From positions 9,641,001-9,705,000 of the forward strand of contig CM073907.1 of assembly GCA_037176705.1 (NCBI GenBank): a stretch of DNA of 64,000 nt, in the 5' to 3' direction. Made by a program: the position numbers and the translations under genes. Below, in pieces: positions 1-9,632 of the stretch. Positions within the stretch are counted from its first letter, which is position 1. The number at the start of each line of letters is the position of its first letter. The stretch comes from Molossus alvarezi. Taxonomy: Eukaryota > Chordata > Mammalia > Chiroptera > Molossidae. The notes beneath the pieces are model-generated. The model saw only the letters and a program-made list of their open reading frames with translations, did no database searches and had not been told where the DNA came from.

Positions 1-1649
1 GTGCCTCATTCTCTGAACAAACTGTCTTTCCTTTCCTACCCCATATGAACAGAGGCAGAAATTTTGATCAATTAAAAAAATTTTTTTTTTGTTTCAGGTG
101 TTTTATTTCATATATATATATTTTTTTCTTCTTTTTTCTCATCAGATCCACACAAAGTGAAGAAAATGTTAAGTGCATAGATCAATATGAAAGGTTACCC
201 ACACATTTGATGTAATTTCTATATAGTGAGTCAGGAGTAGAAAAGTCTTTCTGTTTTGTAGAAATACTGAATTTAGCCTTTAAAAATTAGCACAGTATCT
301 ATCCATGATGTAAAATATCATCTAGAGAGGTGAATATTATTCTCCTCAGTTCATGGAATAAATTAAGACAGATGGGTGATTCACTTACTTCTACTTCATA
401 GCAAGATAATATATTGATTTTTCCTCCCTCTTTCCTTTTAAATCAAAAGAAAAAGCGGAATAAAACCTAATTACATCACTCAAATGCTGAACTTCTCTGG
501 AAATTACAGAGCCATCAATATTAAGTACACTTTGCACCAATTTGGAAATCTATTTTGCCCAGATATATGCCCAGCACCCCTCTGACTGCCCCGTAATTGA
601 GTTCGAAAAGGTGGTAGAATGTGGATTTCCTAATTAGCTTATGCTAAGTTCGTGGAGATTGTATAATATGAGATGAGAATGTGGCTGATACTTAAAGGTG
701 AAGATATTCAGTTAAAACAATGAAGAGACAGTTAAAAGGAAGACAACTCTGCCCAATTAGACCAGCTCCAAAGGTGCAGAGTTTCTGAAAAAAGTGTGGG
801 TCCCTGGATGATGAGAATCTCTGGGTAGTTCTGACCAACCATCTGTACAGAGTGGCCCTCAGCCCCCTGATTTTCTCACATTCAGGTTCAGAGGACCTCC
901 AGGTGAAATCGTTTTGTGGCACTCAGTTACAAAATGAACAGAGGAAGTACCAGTTATAGCGATGAAATTGACCCAGATTGTCCCTCACTGAGACCTACGA
1001 CCCGCGACTCCCCCATGTCTTCTGTTCCAATGTCATACAAAGGGAAGAGGGAAGGTGGCCAATTTCTGTACAGAGGTCCTGTATTTGGCGGTTCTGGTAG
1101 AAAATGCTCATCTGGGAGGTGGGGACTGGGTGGGGACATTGTCAGGGCTGAAAAGAAGAAGCCAAGGCTGGACCCTCATGGTCTGCTGACTCCCAATCCT
1201 GGCTCCGCACAGCCTCATCAAGGGACATTAGGCAAATCCTTCATCAGAAACCTCATCTAGTGGAGCCTCTGACAGACAGGGGGCGACACCCACAGCTTGG
1301 CTTTAGCAAAGGAGGAAAGGGGACTTTGCAGACTATAGACCTGTGAGCTTCATGTCAACCCTGAGAGAAATCTGAGAATGGATTATTAAGAGGCTGGCTT
1401 GTGAGCTCTTGACAAAAGGCCGCAGTCATCTTCAAAACCAAGATGGGGTCACTGAGAAGGAGTCTCGCCAGATTAATAACTTCGTTTCCTTTTTGGACAC
1501 AGTGACAAGTCAGGGGGACTTCAGAAGATAACTGATGGATTTGCTCACCAGAGCCTACGAAAATAAGATGGAGAAATGCAAGTTAGGCAGGAGTGAAACT
1601 TGGGGCTGAGAGATGGCTTTAGAGTGTTGCATAAAGAAGTATTACTATT
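1..1649. other. Unique non-coding sequence
   Basis: No gene recognised. Open frames at 692-922 and 916-1260 are short and resemble no family I know. A stretch near 1165-1262 faintly resembles an old MIR, but not well enough to call. T-rich and A-rich patches occur near 72-135. Confidence 0.5.
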
Positions 1650-1650
1650 G

Positions 1651-1845
1651 TCTGCCTGGTGTGGCTCAGTGGCTGAACGTCAACCCTGCACCAAGAGGTC
1701 GCTGATTCAATTCCCGGTCGGGGCACATGCCCAGGGTGTGGGCTAGATCCCCAGTTGGGGGTATGCACGAGGTGGCCAATCAATGTTCCCTCTCATCAAT
1801 GTCTCTAAAAATCAATAAAGAAGAAAAAAAATTTTTTTTTTAAAG
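1651..1845 (+). repeat. VES-type tRNA-derived SINE
   Basis: The tRNA-like head, the 'gattcaattcccggtcggggc' B-box region, the body and an 'aaaatcaataaag' tail are recognisable in forward orientation. It is more diverged than most copies here, for example 'ggctgaacgtcaac' in the A-box region. No clear target-site duplication was found, so the ends are approximate. Confidence 0.85.
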
Positions 1846-2872
1846 AAAATGTAGGGCTGTAAAACCGAATAAGTCTGGAAGTGCACTCAGTGTTGCATGA
1901 GTGTGAATAAATTTGTATGTGTTATTGGCAGAATTTTAGGGTTTACCAACCCAGGGACCAGTGTACCAAGAAGCCCAAGGGATCAAAACTGGGCAAACTG
2001 GGTGATCTTGAGCCTGGAACCCCTGAAAATTCTCTTTTCCAGGATGACTTGTTCTGAAGTCAGGGTCACGTGGAGCATCTCTTGATGGGAAGTCAAGAGG
2101 ATTTCACTTTGTGGGAACAGAGGGCCTAAAAGGGTCTTCCTTCCTTGGTAGGGTAAGATCATGCATGTCTGGTTTCCCAAATTCAAGAATCAAACAGAGG
2201 CAGAAAGGGTCATGACTCCTTCTCATGATAGATTGCAGGATCCCCAAACATCCTAGTGGACTAGACCAAAGCAGCACCTGAAGAAGGAGGAAATTGGACA
2301 ACACAGCCTCTCCAAACTTTTCCAATCCTGAACTTCCATGAATTGATGATTCTTCACCTCAGTCTGCTTCTCTGTGATATGGAAAGACACTTGTGAATTC
2401 CTTAAAACCAAGGTAACTCCACCAGTGTCCCCTCCGATGTGATCGTCCCTTCACAATTGGCTTTGCCTTGCCAGATTGAGCCTGTGTCCAGGGCTGATGC
2501 TGTCCTCAGAGTGAAACACTCAATACTCCAACCGGCTTATTACAGCCCTGAGAGGTTTGGGACAGGGAATCTCTCTTTTGGTCTATACTACATAACAGAT
2601 GCTCAGAGGTGAGGGTAAGAGTTCCTGGTTAGACCCTGAATTCTGTCATAAAAGTTCTGTAAGTCAAGGGCAGGCATTTCAGATAGGGAAGCTCCAATGT
2701 GCCCTTCTCGAAATTGACTAAAGCAAAAATCACTAGATCTATAACGACTGTTGGTGGTCCGCAACCTTTGGAGTTCTTTGCCTTGGGGACAAATAAAGAT
2801 ATCTCCAGTGATGCTGAAACTGAACATCGGTGACAACAGATTTCAAGGTGCTCAGATTAGCAATACCAGTGG
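1846..2872. other. Unique non-coding sequence
   Basis: No gene or young repeat recognised. Short open frames on both strands are mutually overlapping and show no known motifs. Confidence 0.45.
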
Positions 2873-3291
2873 AAATGGAAGAGTGATCTTCTTTATTGAT
2901 TTTATTTTTTTTTTTTTTTTTATTTTTTATTTTTTTCCACATCTTTATTGTTGGATGTAAAATGTATTACAGATGTTCCACATTTTTCCCCCATTGACCC
3001 CCTCCTCCCCACTTCCGCCCCCCTCCCACCTTTTCCCAAACTATTGTCCGTGTCCATTGGTTATGCATATAAGTTCTTTGGTTTATTTCTTCCCACCCCC
3101 CCAACCCCTTTCCCTTTGAGGTTTGTCAGTCTAGCAATGAATTTGTGCTTCTTAATCCCTTCACCTTTTTTATCCATTCCCCCAACCCCTTTCCCAATTG
3201 GCAACCAACAAAATGTTCTCTGTATCTATGAGAATGTTCCTGTTCTTCCTGTTCATTTTGTTTGTAGATTCCATTGTTGATAGATATGTAT

Positions 3292-4212
3292 TCATTGCCA
3301 TTTTGTTTGTTCATACATTTTATCTTTTTCTTTAAAAAGACCCTTCATCATTTCATATAATAACGGTTTGGTAGTGATGAACTCCTTTAACTTTTTCTTG
3401 TCTGGGAAAGTTTTTATATGTCCATCGATTCTAAATGACAGCTTTGCAGGATAGAGTAACCTTGGTTGTAGGTTCTTGGTTTTCATCACTCTGAATATTT
3501 CTTGCCACTCCCTTCTGGCCTGCAAAGTTTCTTTTGAGAAATCAGCTGACAGCCTAATGGGAACTCCCTTGTAGGTAACTAGCTGCCTTTCTCTTGCTGC
3601 TTTTAGGATTCTCTCTTTGTCTTGAACCTTTTGCATTTTGATGATGATGTGTCTTGGTGTGGGCCTCTTGGGGTTCATCTTGTTTGGGACTCTCTGTGCT
3701 TCCTGGACTTGTATGTCTGTTTCCTTCACCAAGTTAGGAAAGTTTTCTGCCATTATTGTTTCAAACAGGTTTTCGATTTCTTGTTCTCTCTCTTCTCCTT
3801 CCGGCACCCCCAAGATGCGAATGTTGGCACGCTTGAAGTTGTCCCAGAGGCTCCTTACACTATCCTCATTTTTTTGGATTCTTTTTTCTTTTTGCTGTTC
3901 TGGTTGGGCGTTTTTTGCTTCCTTATATTCCAAATCGATGGTTTGCTCCTTGGATTTATGTACTCTATTATTGAAGCTATGTAAATTATTCTTTATTACA
4001 GTTAAAGCCGCCTTCGTTTCTAACTGTGCAGCGATCATTTCTGACTGGTACTTTTTTATGCTCTTGAGGCCCTCACTGAGTTCATTGAGCATCCTTATAA
4101 GCAGTATTTTGAACTCAGCATCTGTTAGGTTGCTTATCTCCATTTCGCTTAGTTCTTTTCTTGGGGTTTTGTTTTGTTCTTTCATTTGGGACCTGTTTCT
4201 TTGTATCCTCAT
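3292..4212 (-). CDS. L1-type ORF1 protein (HAL1-like element)
   Basis: An uninterrupted 306-codon frame. By homology it encodes the trimeric RNA-binding chaperone that coats L1 RNA in cytoplasmic RNPs. The start ATG lies in a good context (AAAATGA). Residues 1-12 are basic (RNRSQMKEQ). About 30-125 is a coiled-coil region. About 130-210 is an RRM-like domain with NIRILGVPE at 130-138 and RPTPRHIIIKM at 183-193. About 215-293 is the C-terminal domain, with LSADFS and ETLQARREW. It aligns without gaps to all 293 residues of the ORF1 at 49465-50346; the C-terminal half is clearly similar and residues 13-110 are strongly diverged. It runs 13 residues past the usual end (GLL/GLF) and its stop lies in the ORF2-start remnant (tggcaatga). 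No stop or frameshift is present, suggesting a fairly recent insertion. Expression is unknown. Confidence 0.92.
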   Translation of the reverse strand: MRIQRNRSQMKEQNKTPRKELSEMEISNLTDAEFKILLIRMLNELSEGLKSIKKYQSEMIAAQLETKAALTVIKNNLHSFNNRVHKSKEQTIDLEYKEAKNAQPEQQKEKRIQKNEDSVRSLWDNFKRANIRILGVPEGEEREQEIENLFETIMAENFPNLVKETDIQVQEAQRVPNKMNPKRPTPRHIIIKMQKVQDKERILKAARERQLVTYKGVPIRLSADFSKETLQARREWQEIFRVMKTKNLQPRLLYPAKLSFRIDGHIKTFPDKKKLKEFITTKPLLYEMMKGLFKEKDKMYEQTKWQ

Positions 4213-5096
4213 TTTGGCTGCCTCCCTGTGTTTGTTTCTGTGTGTTACTTAACGAGAGGTATGGGGCTCGCTGAGACCAGATGCTGCTCGTTTGAAAGAA
4301 TTTAGGAAAAACCTGAAGCAGGATCCAAGACAGGCCAATCCTATGGTTAAGCAAGTAGCAACAGCTTTGGTGGGCTTGAAAGTTGTGTGGGGCGGGGTGG
4401 GGCGGGGCCTCAGGGAGTCAGCAGGGCGGGGCTACCAGTGTGAGCCAGGTGGCCGGAGTCCCAGATATGGCGACGGTCTGCCGCCCCAGGGAAGGGCTCA
4501 CCAAAGGAACAAAGGCCTCTTACAGCACGTTTGTCCCCGAGGAAGCCCCCTCTCCAGCCCTCGCTCCAGTGCCAAACAGCTCAGTTCTTCCCTGTATGTC
4601 TCTGGTGCCCCTCGAGCTGCCTCCCCTCCGAGCTTAGAGGGAGAGAGTCCGATAAGTCCGTGCGCGGGCCCTTTAGGGAGCTGCCTGGGGCTCCAGCCGC
4701 CTCAGCTTCCCTGAGCCTCAGTTTCTGCTGGTTTTTCCAGCCAGAAGTTATGGGGACTTCTCTTCCTGGCACTGGAAACCTGAGCGGGGCACCTGGTGTG
4801 GGACGGGGACCCCTCAGTCCTCAGGAAGGACCTTCCCAGCCGCGGGAGCCTCCTGATTTTTATCCGCCACACTTGGGTGTGGGACCAGACCGTTGCGCCG
4901 CCGCGCCGCTGCCGCCACCCCTCGCGCCGCCGCCCCTCCTACCGGTCTGGATGTAGCTGCTTTTTTTTTTTTTTTTTTTAATTCCGTAGTTGTAGGACTT
5001 CCATTCAGTTTGATTTCAGGCGGTTTTGGATGATGGTTGTTCTGTAGTTTTGTTGTAACTTGGATGTGGTTGTGGGAGAACGCGATACTGCGTTTC

Positions 5097-5123
5097 CCTA
5101 CGCCGCCATCTTGACCGGAAGTC
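5097..5123 (-). promoter_or_regulatory. ETS-like and YY1-like motifs at HAL1 5' end
   Basis: On the minus strand the element begins 'gacttccggtcaagatggcg'. 'acttccgg' is the complement of a CCGGAAGT ETS-type site, and 'caagatggcggc' matches the YY1 motif that sits near the 5' end of human L1 and positions its transcription start. The motifs are read directly; binding is inferred. Confidence 0.6.
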
Positions 5124-5319
5124 CTTTATTGATTTTAGAGAGAGAGGAAGGGAGAAGGAGAGAGAGATAGAAGCATCAATGAGAGGGGACATCGACTGGC
5201 CGCCTCCTGCACGCCCCCCACTGGGGATCAGGCCCACAACCTGGGCATGTGCCCTGAATGGGAATTGAACCAGTGACTTCTTGGTACATGGGTCAACTCT
5301 CAACCACTGTGGCTGGGCA
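5124..5319 (-). repeat. VES-type SINE hosting HAL1 copy 1
   Basis: Reverse-strand SINE whose A-rich tail was split by the element at 2905-5123; the tail remnant continues at 2887-2904. Imperfect flanking duplications 'gaaatggaagagt' (near 2874) and 'gaaacggaagggt' (near 5320) are consistent with the SINE's own insertion, so the order is SINE first, then HAL1. Confidence 0.88.
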
Positions 5320-5333
5320 GAAACGGAAGGGTA

Positions 5334-7258
5334 ATTAACCCTCCTTCTCATCCTGCAGCTTGGGCCTGTAAATTCAACTCTGTTAAACTAGCTGGTATTT
5401 GACATTTGATTGTACCATCCTAAGAACACACCCCCGGGTTCCCTCCCTTCCCCCAAATCTTCTTCCAGCAAAACATTCAAGCAGGAAAGCGAACGGTGGC
5501 CTCCCCAGAACGTGCGGCAGGACGTAGCTAAGAGATTTCAGATGAAAATAGTTCTTTTGGCCACAGGTCGAGCTTTTCTTCAGCCCAGCCAGTGAGAACA
5601 CCTTCGAAGCTGCAACATGCTTACGTATTCTGAGTTCTCGGGCTGACAACAATGTGTACTTACAACCCATCTGCTCCTTAACCAGGCGATAGCAGGAAAG
5701 GTCCCACATACCACTGACACCTAGAATTACATACAAAAGATGTTTTAAATGCCACCGCCTTTTATTCAGCAGAGAATAAACATATGTCATACTGTATAGA
5801 TTTTTTTTTGGTCCGTCTGAGTCATCGTTTTGACAGATTTGCGGGCACGGAGGTGTATAATTCTCTTCTCTCTGTGCTTTATAATTCCCCAAAGGTGGTT
5901 ATTAATAGATGTCAGAACAAGGGTAATTTTTAAGCTCACCGTCCCCAAAGCAACACCTCCTGGCCGTTGATCATTTAGGTCTGCTAATGTAACCACGCTG
6001 GGAGAGGTTTGAAATGCACGAACGCTTCGAAATGCCATTTTCCCATCAAAATATTTTCCCTTATTTGGTCCACCAAGCTAATGCGTTTATGAGACACGGC
6101 TGTCGCTTTGCACTGTGACCCCTTCCTGCTCCTCAACGCACAGACCCACCCTGCAGAGCACAGGCCTCTGGCAAAGAGGGAGACAATTAGGTAAATTAGG
6201 TAAAAAAAAAAAAAAAAAAAGCAATGCTTGGGCTTGATGGACTGGGCTTATTCAGTAAGCATGAAAGTGGTTTCCGAATTGTGTGATGTTTTGGGCAACA
6301 AGGAAGAGAATAAATTGCTGGGATTTGTATCCGTATCTATAGCAAATGGTACCCTGTGTTAATCACTTCAGTCCTGGGGGTAGGGCAAATCCTCGGGACC
6401 CACAGCTCAGGTTCCTAATTTTGTCTGAACTTACGGGCACTGGACTCCGTGTTCATAATCTTCACCTTGTAAGTCCAGGAATCTAATCGAACCAGAAAAA
6501 CAACACTGGCAAACGCGTGTAGAATTGAAATATGATCAGGTAGCAGAAATAATGGGACATATAGGCCCGTGTCGTTTTCATGTACTTTGGGGCTGGTTAT
6601 CAGGCAAAGCTGGGTAAATGTAGGTGCCGGGACACCTTGAGTTTGTTTGCTATAAGCAAAATGTCACTGTGGCCTGAAGGAAGGACGATGGAGAAGCTGA
6701 GGCATAGTTGGAGAAAAAGTGAATGAGGTTCACAAACCCATCTCTTCCAGTTCCCCATGGCTTTGCACGGACTGGACCCCAGGGTGATGGAGATACGAAG
6801 AAAAATAAGACTTAGATGCAGGAATCAAAGTCTTGAGTATGAGAAAACAATTCAAGTAGAGTACAGATGCTTAGGCATGAGATTGGCACGGAGGAGAATT
6901 AAGTTGGTGAGATGCTAACACCAGAATTTTGGTTGTAAATGAGCACAGGGATGTCATATGCCCACGTTGACGCATCCGAGTGGTGGCATGCTTAAGGGAC
7001 AGAAAGTCCTAGCCAGGCCTGGGGGCAAGCATTCAAGAATTCAGGGGAAGAGGATTGTATGGAGGAGCTGATGTTGGAGCCTAGAAGCTTTGACTGAAGT
7101 TGAACTTGAAGAGAAACCCCTTCAGGCAGAGCGAACTCAGAAATTGGAAAGTGTTGGATGTGTGCAGAGATGGCAAATATCTCTTTCAAATCTCAACATC
7201 AGGACCAAATTAGCAGGTGTTTCTTGACGGTTTGTGAGAAGGAGACCAAGGCAAACTT
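5334..7258. other. Unique non-coding sequence
   Basis: No repeat or gene recognised. A 169-codon reverse frame at 5383-5892 has no recognisable domain and is treated as chance. A poly(A) run of 18 lies near 6203-6220. Confidence 0.45.
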
Positions 7259-7275
7259 TAAAAAGAAAATGTAGG

Positions 7276-7490
7276 TGCCCGGCCGGTGTGGCTCAGTGGT
7301 TGAGCACTGACTCATGCACCAAGAGGTTGCTGGTTCAATTCCCGGTCAGGACACGTGCCCAGGTTGTAGGCCAGATACCCAGTGGGGGGCATGCAGGAGG
7401 CGGTCATTTGATGTTCTCTCTCATTGATGTTTCTATCTCACCCTCTCCCTTCATCTCTCTAAAATCCATAAAGGAAAAAAAAAAACTTAA
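7276..7490 (+). repeat. VES-type SINE
   Basis: Forward copy with head 'ggccggtgtggctcagtggt', B-box-like 'ggttcaattcc', body 'gcatgcaggaggcgg' and A-rich tail. 'taaaaagaaaa' occurs before (near 7259) and after (near 7497) and may be the target-site duplication. Confidence 0.92.
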
Positions 7491-7507
7491 AGAAGATAAA
7501 AAGAAAA

Positions 7508-8019
7508 CACAGGCTTTTAGTTTATAGTATTCTTTTTATTTCAAGTTTGATTTTTCAATAAGGTAAGTTATTTTTTTACATTCTAGCCTGTAGCACCTGA
7601 AGAGGAGGAACTGGTATTTTATTAGAAAGGTGAAAAGCTTTCTTAGCCATTTCCACAGATAAAGAACTTTTTTTTAAGGAAACAAAATCAATAATGACAT
7701 AGGAAGAATTGTACCAAGACGACAGACAGTCTTCCCTGGGAAGCTTGGGGAGTATAAGAAAATTGGCAGGTGGCGGTTGGTTAACCTTGGACCCCTGAGC
7801 AGACAGAAGAGTTTTCCAAGCACAGTTTTTGAGACAGAAAGTAGATTTTTCTGGGGTAAATTTAGGGACAAGCAGACCATGAAAAGAACACTACGTTTTT
7901 GTAAAGGACAACTTACCCCAAGACAAAGATGACAGAGAGTGGGAACTCTGGGAGAAAATTCAACAAAACATAGTAATACACCCAATTATATCATTATGTA
8001 CAATTTTCTGTGCTATAAA
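7508..8019. other. Unique non-coding sequence
   Basis: Nothing recognised. The 103-codon reverse frame at 7674-7985 shows no known motif. Confidence 0.4.
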
Positions 8020-8150
8020 CCCCTTCCACTCACATGGTTTCCTTTGCACTTTGTAAAACTCCTGTGAGATCAGGATGGTCTTATTCTACAAATAAGACAA
8101 TGAAGCTCACGGAGGTACGAGGTGTCCAAAGCCACATGGTTTGAAGAGAG
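8020..8150 (-). repeat. MIR fragment (ancient SINE)
   Basis: Resembles the reverse MIR core: 'cctgtgagatcaggatggtc...ctacaaataagacaatgaagctcacggagg' followed by a 'ccaaagccacatgg' stretch. Heavily diverged. Confidence 0.5.
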
Positions 8151-8179
8151 TGGAAGCTACAACATGTCATTCTTTTTCT

Positions 8180-8421
8180 TTTTTTAATCCTCACCTGAGG
8201 ATATTTTTCTATTTATCTTCAGATAGAGCGGGAGGGAGAGAGAGGGACAGAGAGAGATACATCAATGTGAGAGGGACACATCGACTGGATGCCTCCCGCA
8301 CGACCCTGACTAGGGCTGGGGACGAACCACAACCGAGGTATGTGCCATTGGCCAGAATCAAACCCGTGACTCATTGGTCCATGGCTGATGCTCTAACCAC
8401 TGAGACAGACTGGCCAGGGCT
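8180..8421 (-). repeat. VES-related SINE (longer-tailed form)
   Basis: Reverse copy of a bat SINE form with a 'cctcacctgaggatattttt' segment beside the A-rich end, a GA-rich stretch and head 'actggccagggct'. Diverged, with no clear duplication. Confidence 0.85.
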
Positions 8422-8665
8422 AGAACTAGTCATTCTAGAACTAAGAAAATCATTTGGATGCTGGATTTTATTGGTGTGGGTTTCTCTCTCCTACCCTGAC
8501 TGGTGTATATTTACACAGCTGTATACACAACATGAGTAGAAAAACAGGCCACTTACACGTTCGAGGACCCATTAGCTCAAAGATTACATCTGTTTGCTTC
8601 CCACAGGCTCAAATCCTGACAAATGCAGCCCATGTTACAGAGAAACAAAAGTCTTACCTCTTTAA

Positions 8666-8864
8666 AAAAAATTTTTTTCCCCTTTATTGATTTGAGAGAG
8701 AGAGAAACATCGATGAGAGAGAACATCAGTTGGCCACCTCCTGCATGCCCCCCACTGGGGATCGGGCCCACAACCTGGGCATGTGCCCTGACCGGGAATC
8801 GAACCGGCGACCTCTTGGTGTATGGGGTGACACTCAACCACTGAGCCACACCAGTGGGACAGAG
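8666..8864 (-). repeat. VES-type SINE with perfect duplication
   Basis: Well preserved reverse copy. The 15-bp target-site duplication 'gtcttacctctttaa' is present at 8651-8665 and 8865-8879, indicating a fairly young insertion. Confidence 0.96.
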
Positions 8865-8924
8865 GTCTTACCTCTTTAATGCCTGATAACAAGCTCACAG
8901 TTATTACATGTTTATTTGGGCCAA

Positions 8925-9090
8925 TCACCATCTACATTTCATGTGTATTAACTCATTTAATTCTCCACCAATCTTAAGAAATAGGTATTATCTCCATTGT
9001 ATAAATGAGGAAGCAAAGAGAGGTTAAAGTGCACTATTGAAGTACTCAGAGATGGCGGTAGAGGAGGTAGCATCTCAGCCCAGGTAGTCT
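8925..9090 (-). repeat. MIR fragment (ancient SINE)
   Basis: Reverse MIR text: 'gtgtattaactcatttaatt', 'aggtattatctccattgtat', 'aaatgaggaagcaaagagag' and 'gaggttaaagt'. Confidence 0.65.
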
Positions 9091-9096
9091 TGTTTT

Positions 9097-9632
9097 GTTT
9101 TTTAATTTATTGGGGTGACATTGGTTCACAACGTCATACAGGTTTCAAGCATACAACTCAACAAAACATCATCTGCACACTGCGTCATGCACCCATCACC
9201 CCAAGCAAAGTCTCTTTCCATTTCCATTTATTTCCCCCTCTGCCCACTTCTTCCTACCCTCTTTCACACTGTTGTCTGTGTGTTATGTATATATAAATAT
9301 TTTTTACTTAATCCCTTCACCTTCTTTCACCCAGCCCCCCAACCACCCTTCTGTCTGACAGCTGTCAATCTGTTCCATGTTTCCATGCCTCTGTTTCTAT
9401 TTTGTTCACCACTTTATTCTGTCCATTAGATCCCACATATAAGTGAGATGGTATGCTATTTGTCTTTCCCTTACTGGCTTGTTTCACTTAGTACAATACT
9501 CTCCAGGTCTATCCATGCTGTCGCAAATTGTAAGATTTCCCTCTTTTTCACAACCTAGTAGTATTCCATTGTGTAGATGTACCACAGCTATTTTATCCAC
9601 TCATCTGCTGATGGGCACTTGGGCTGTAGACT
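9097..9632 (-). mobile_element. 5'-truncated older L1 3' end
   Basis: Reverse copy of an L1 3' end. Read on the minus strand it holds the end of ORF2 ('caatggaatactactaggtt') and a 3' UTR resembling old mammalian L1MA-type text. It carries frameshifts, so it is non-coding. Confidence 0.85.

Larger units (their letters stand above)
2905..5123 (-). mobile_element. ORF1-only L1 derivative (HAL1-like), copy 1
   Basis: A reverse-strand retrotransposon of about 2.2 kb. Read on the minus strand it has a GC-rich 5' UTR (5123-4213), an open ORF1 (4212-3292), a short 3' UTR with AATAAA at 2949-2944, and an A-rich tail. There is no ORF2: right after ORF1 the text runs from what would be the ORF2 start ('atggcaa') for about 30 nt and then jumps into L1-type 3' UTR. 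The same junction occurs in the copy at 45409-48375. Perfect 14-bp duplications ('ctttattgatttta') at 2891-2904 and 5124-5137 mark insertion into the A-rich tail of a VES SINE. Known family background: half-L1 (HAL1) elements carry ORF1 without ORF2 and are mobilised in trans by L1. Calling this one HAL1-like is my inference from structure. Confidence 0.9.

Noticed and set aside
3638..4252. 204-codon forward open frame
   Set aside because: Antisense shadow of the HAL1-like ORF1 on the minus strand.
5383..5892. 169-codon reverse open frame in unique DNA
   Set aside because: No domain, signal or coding-like composition recognised; plausible by chance.
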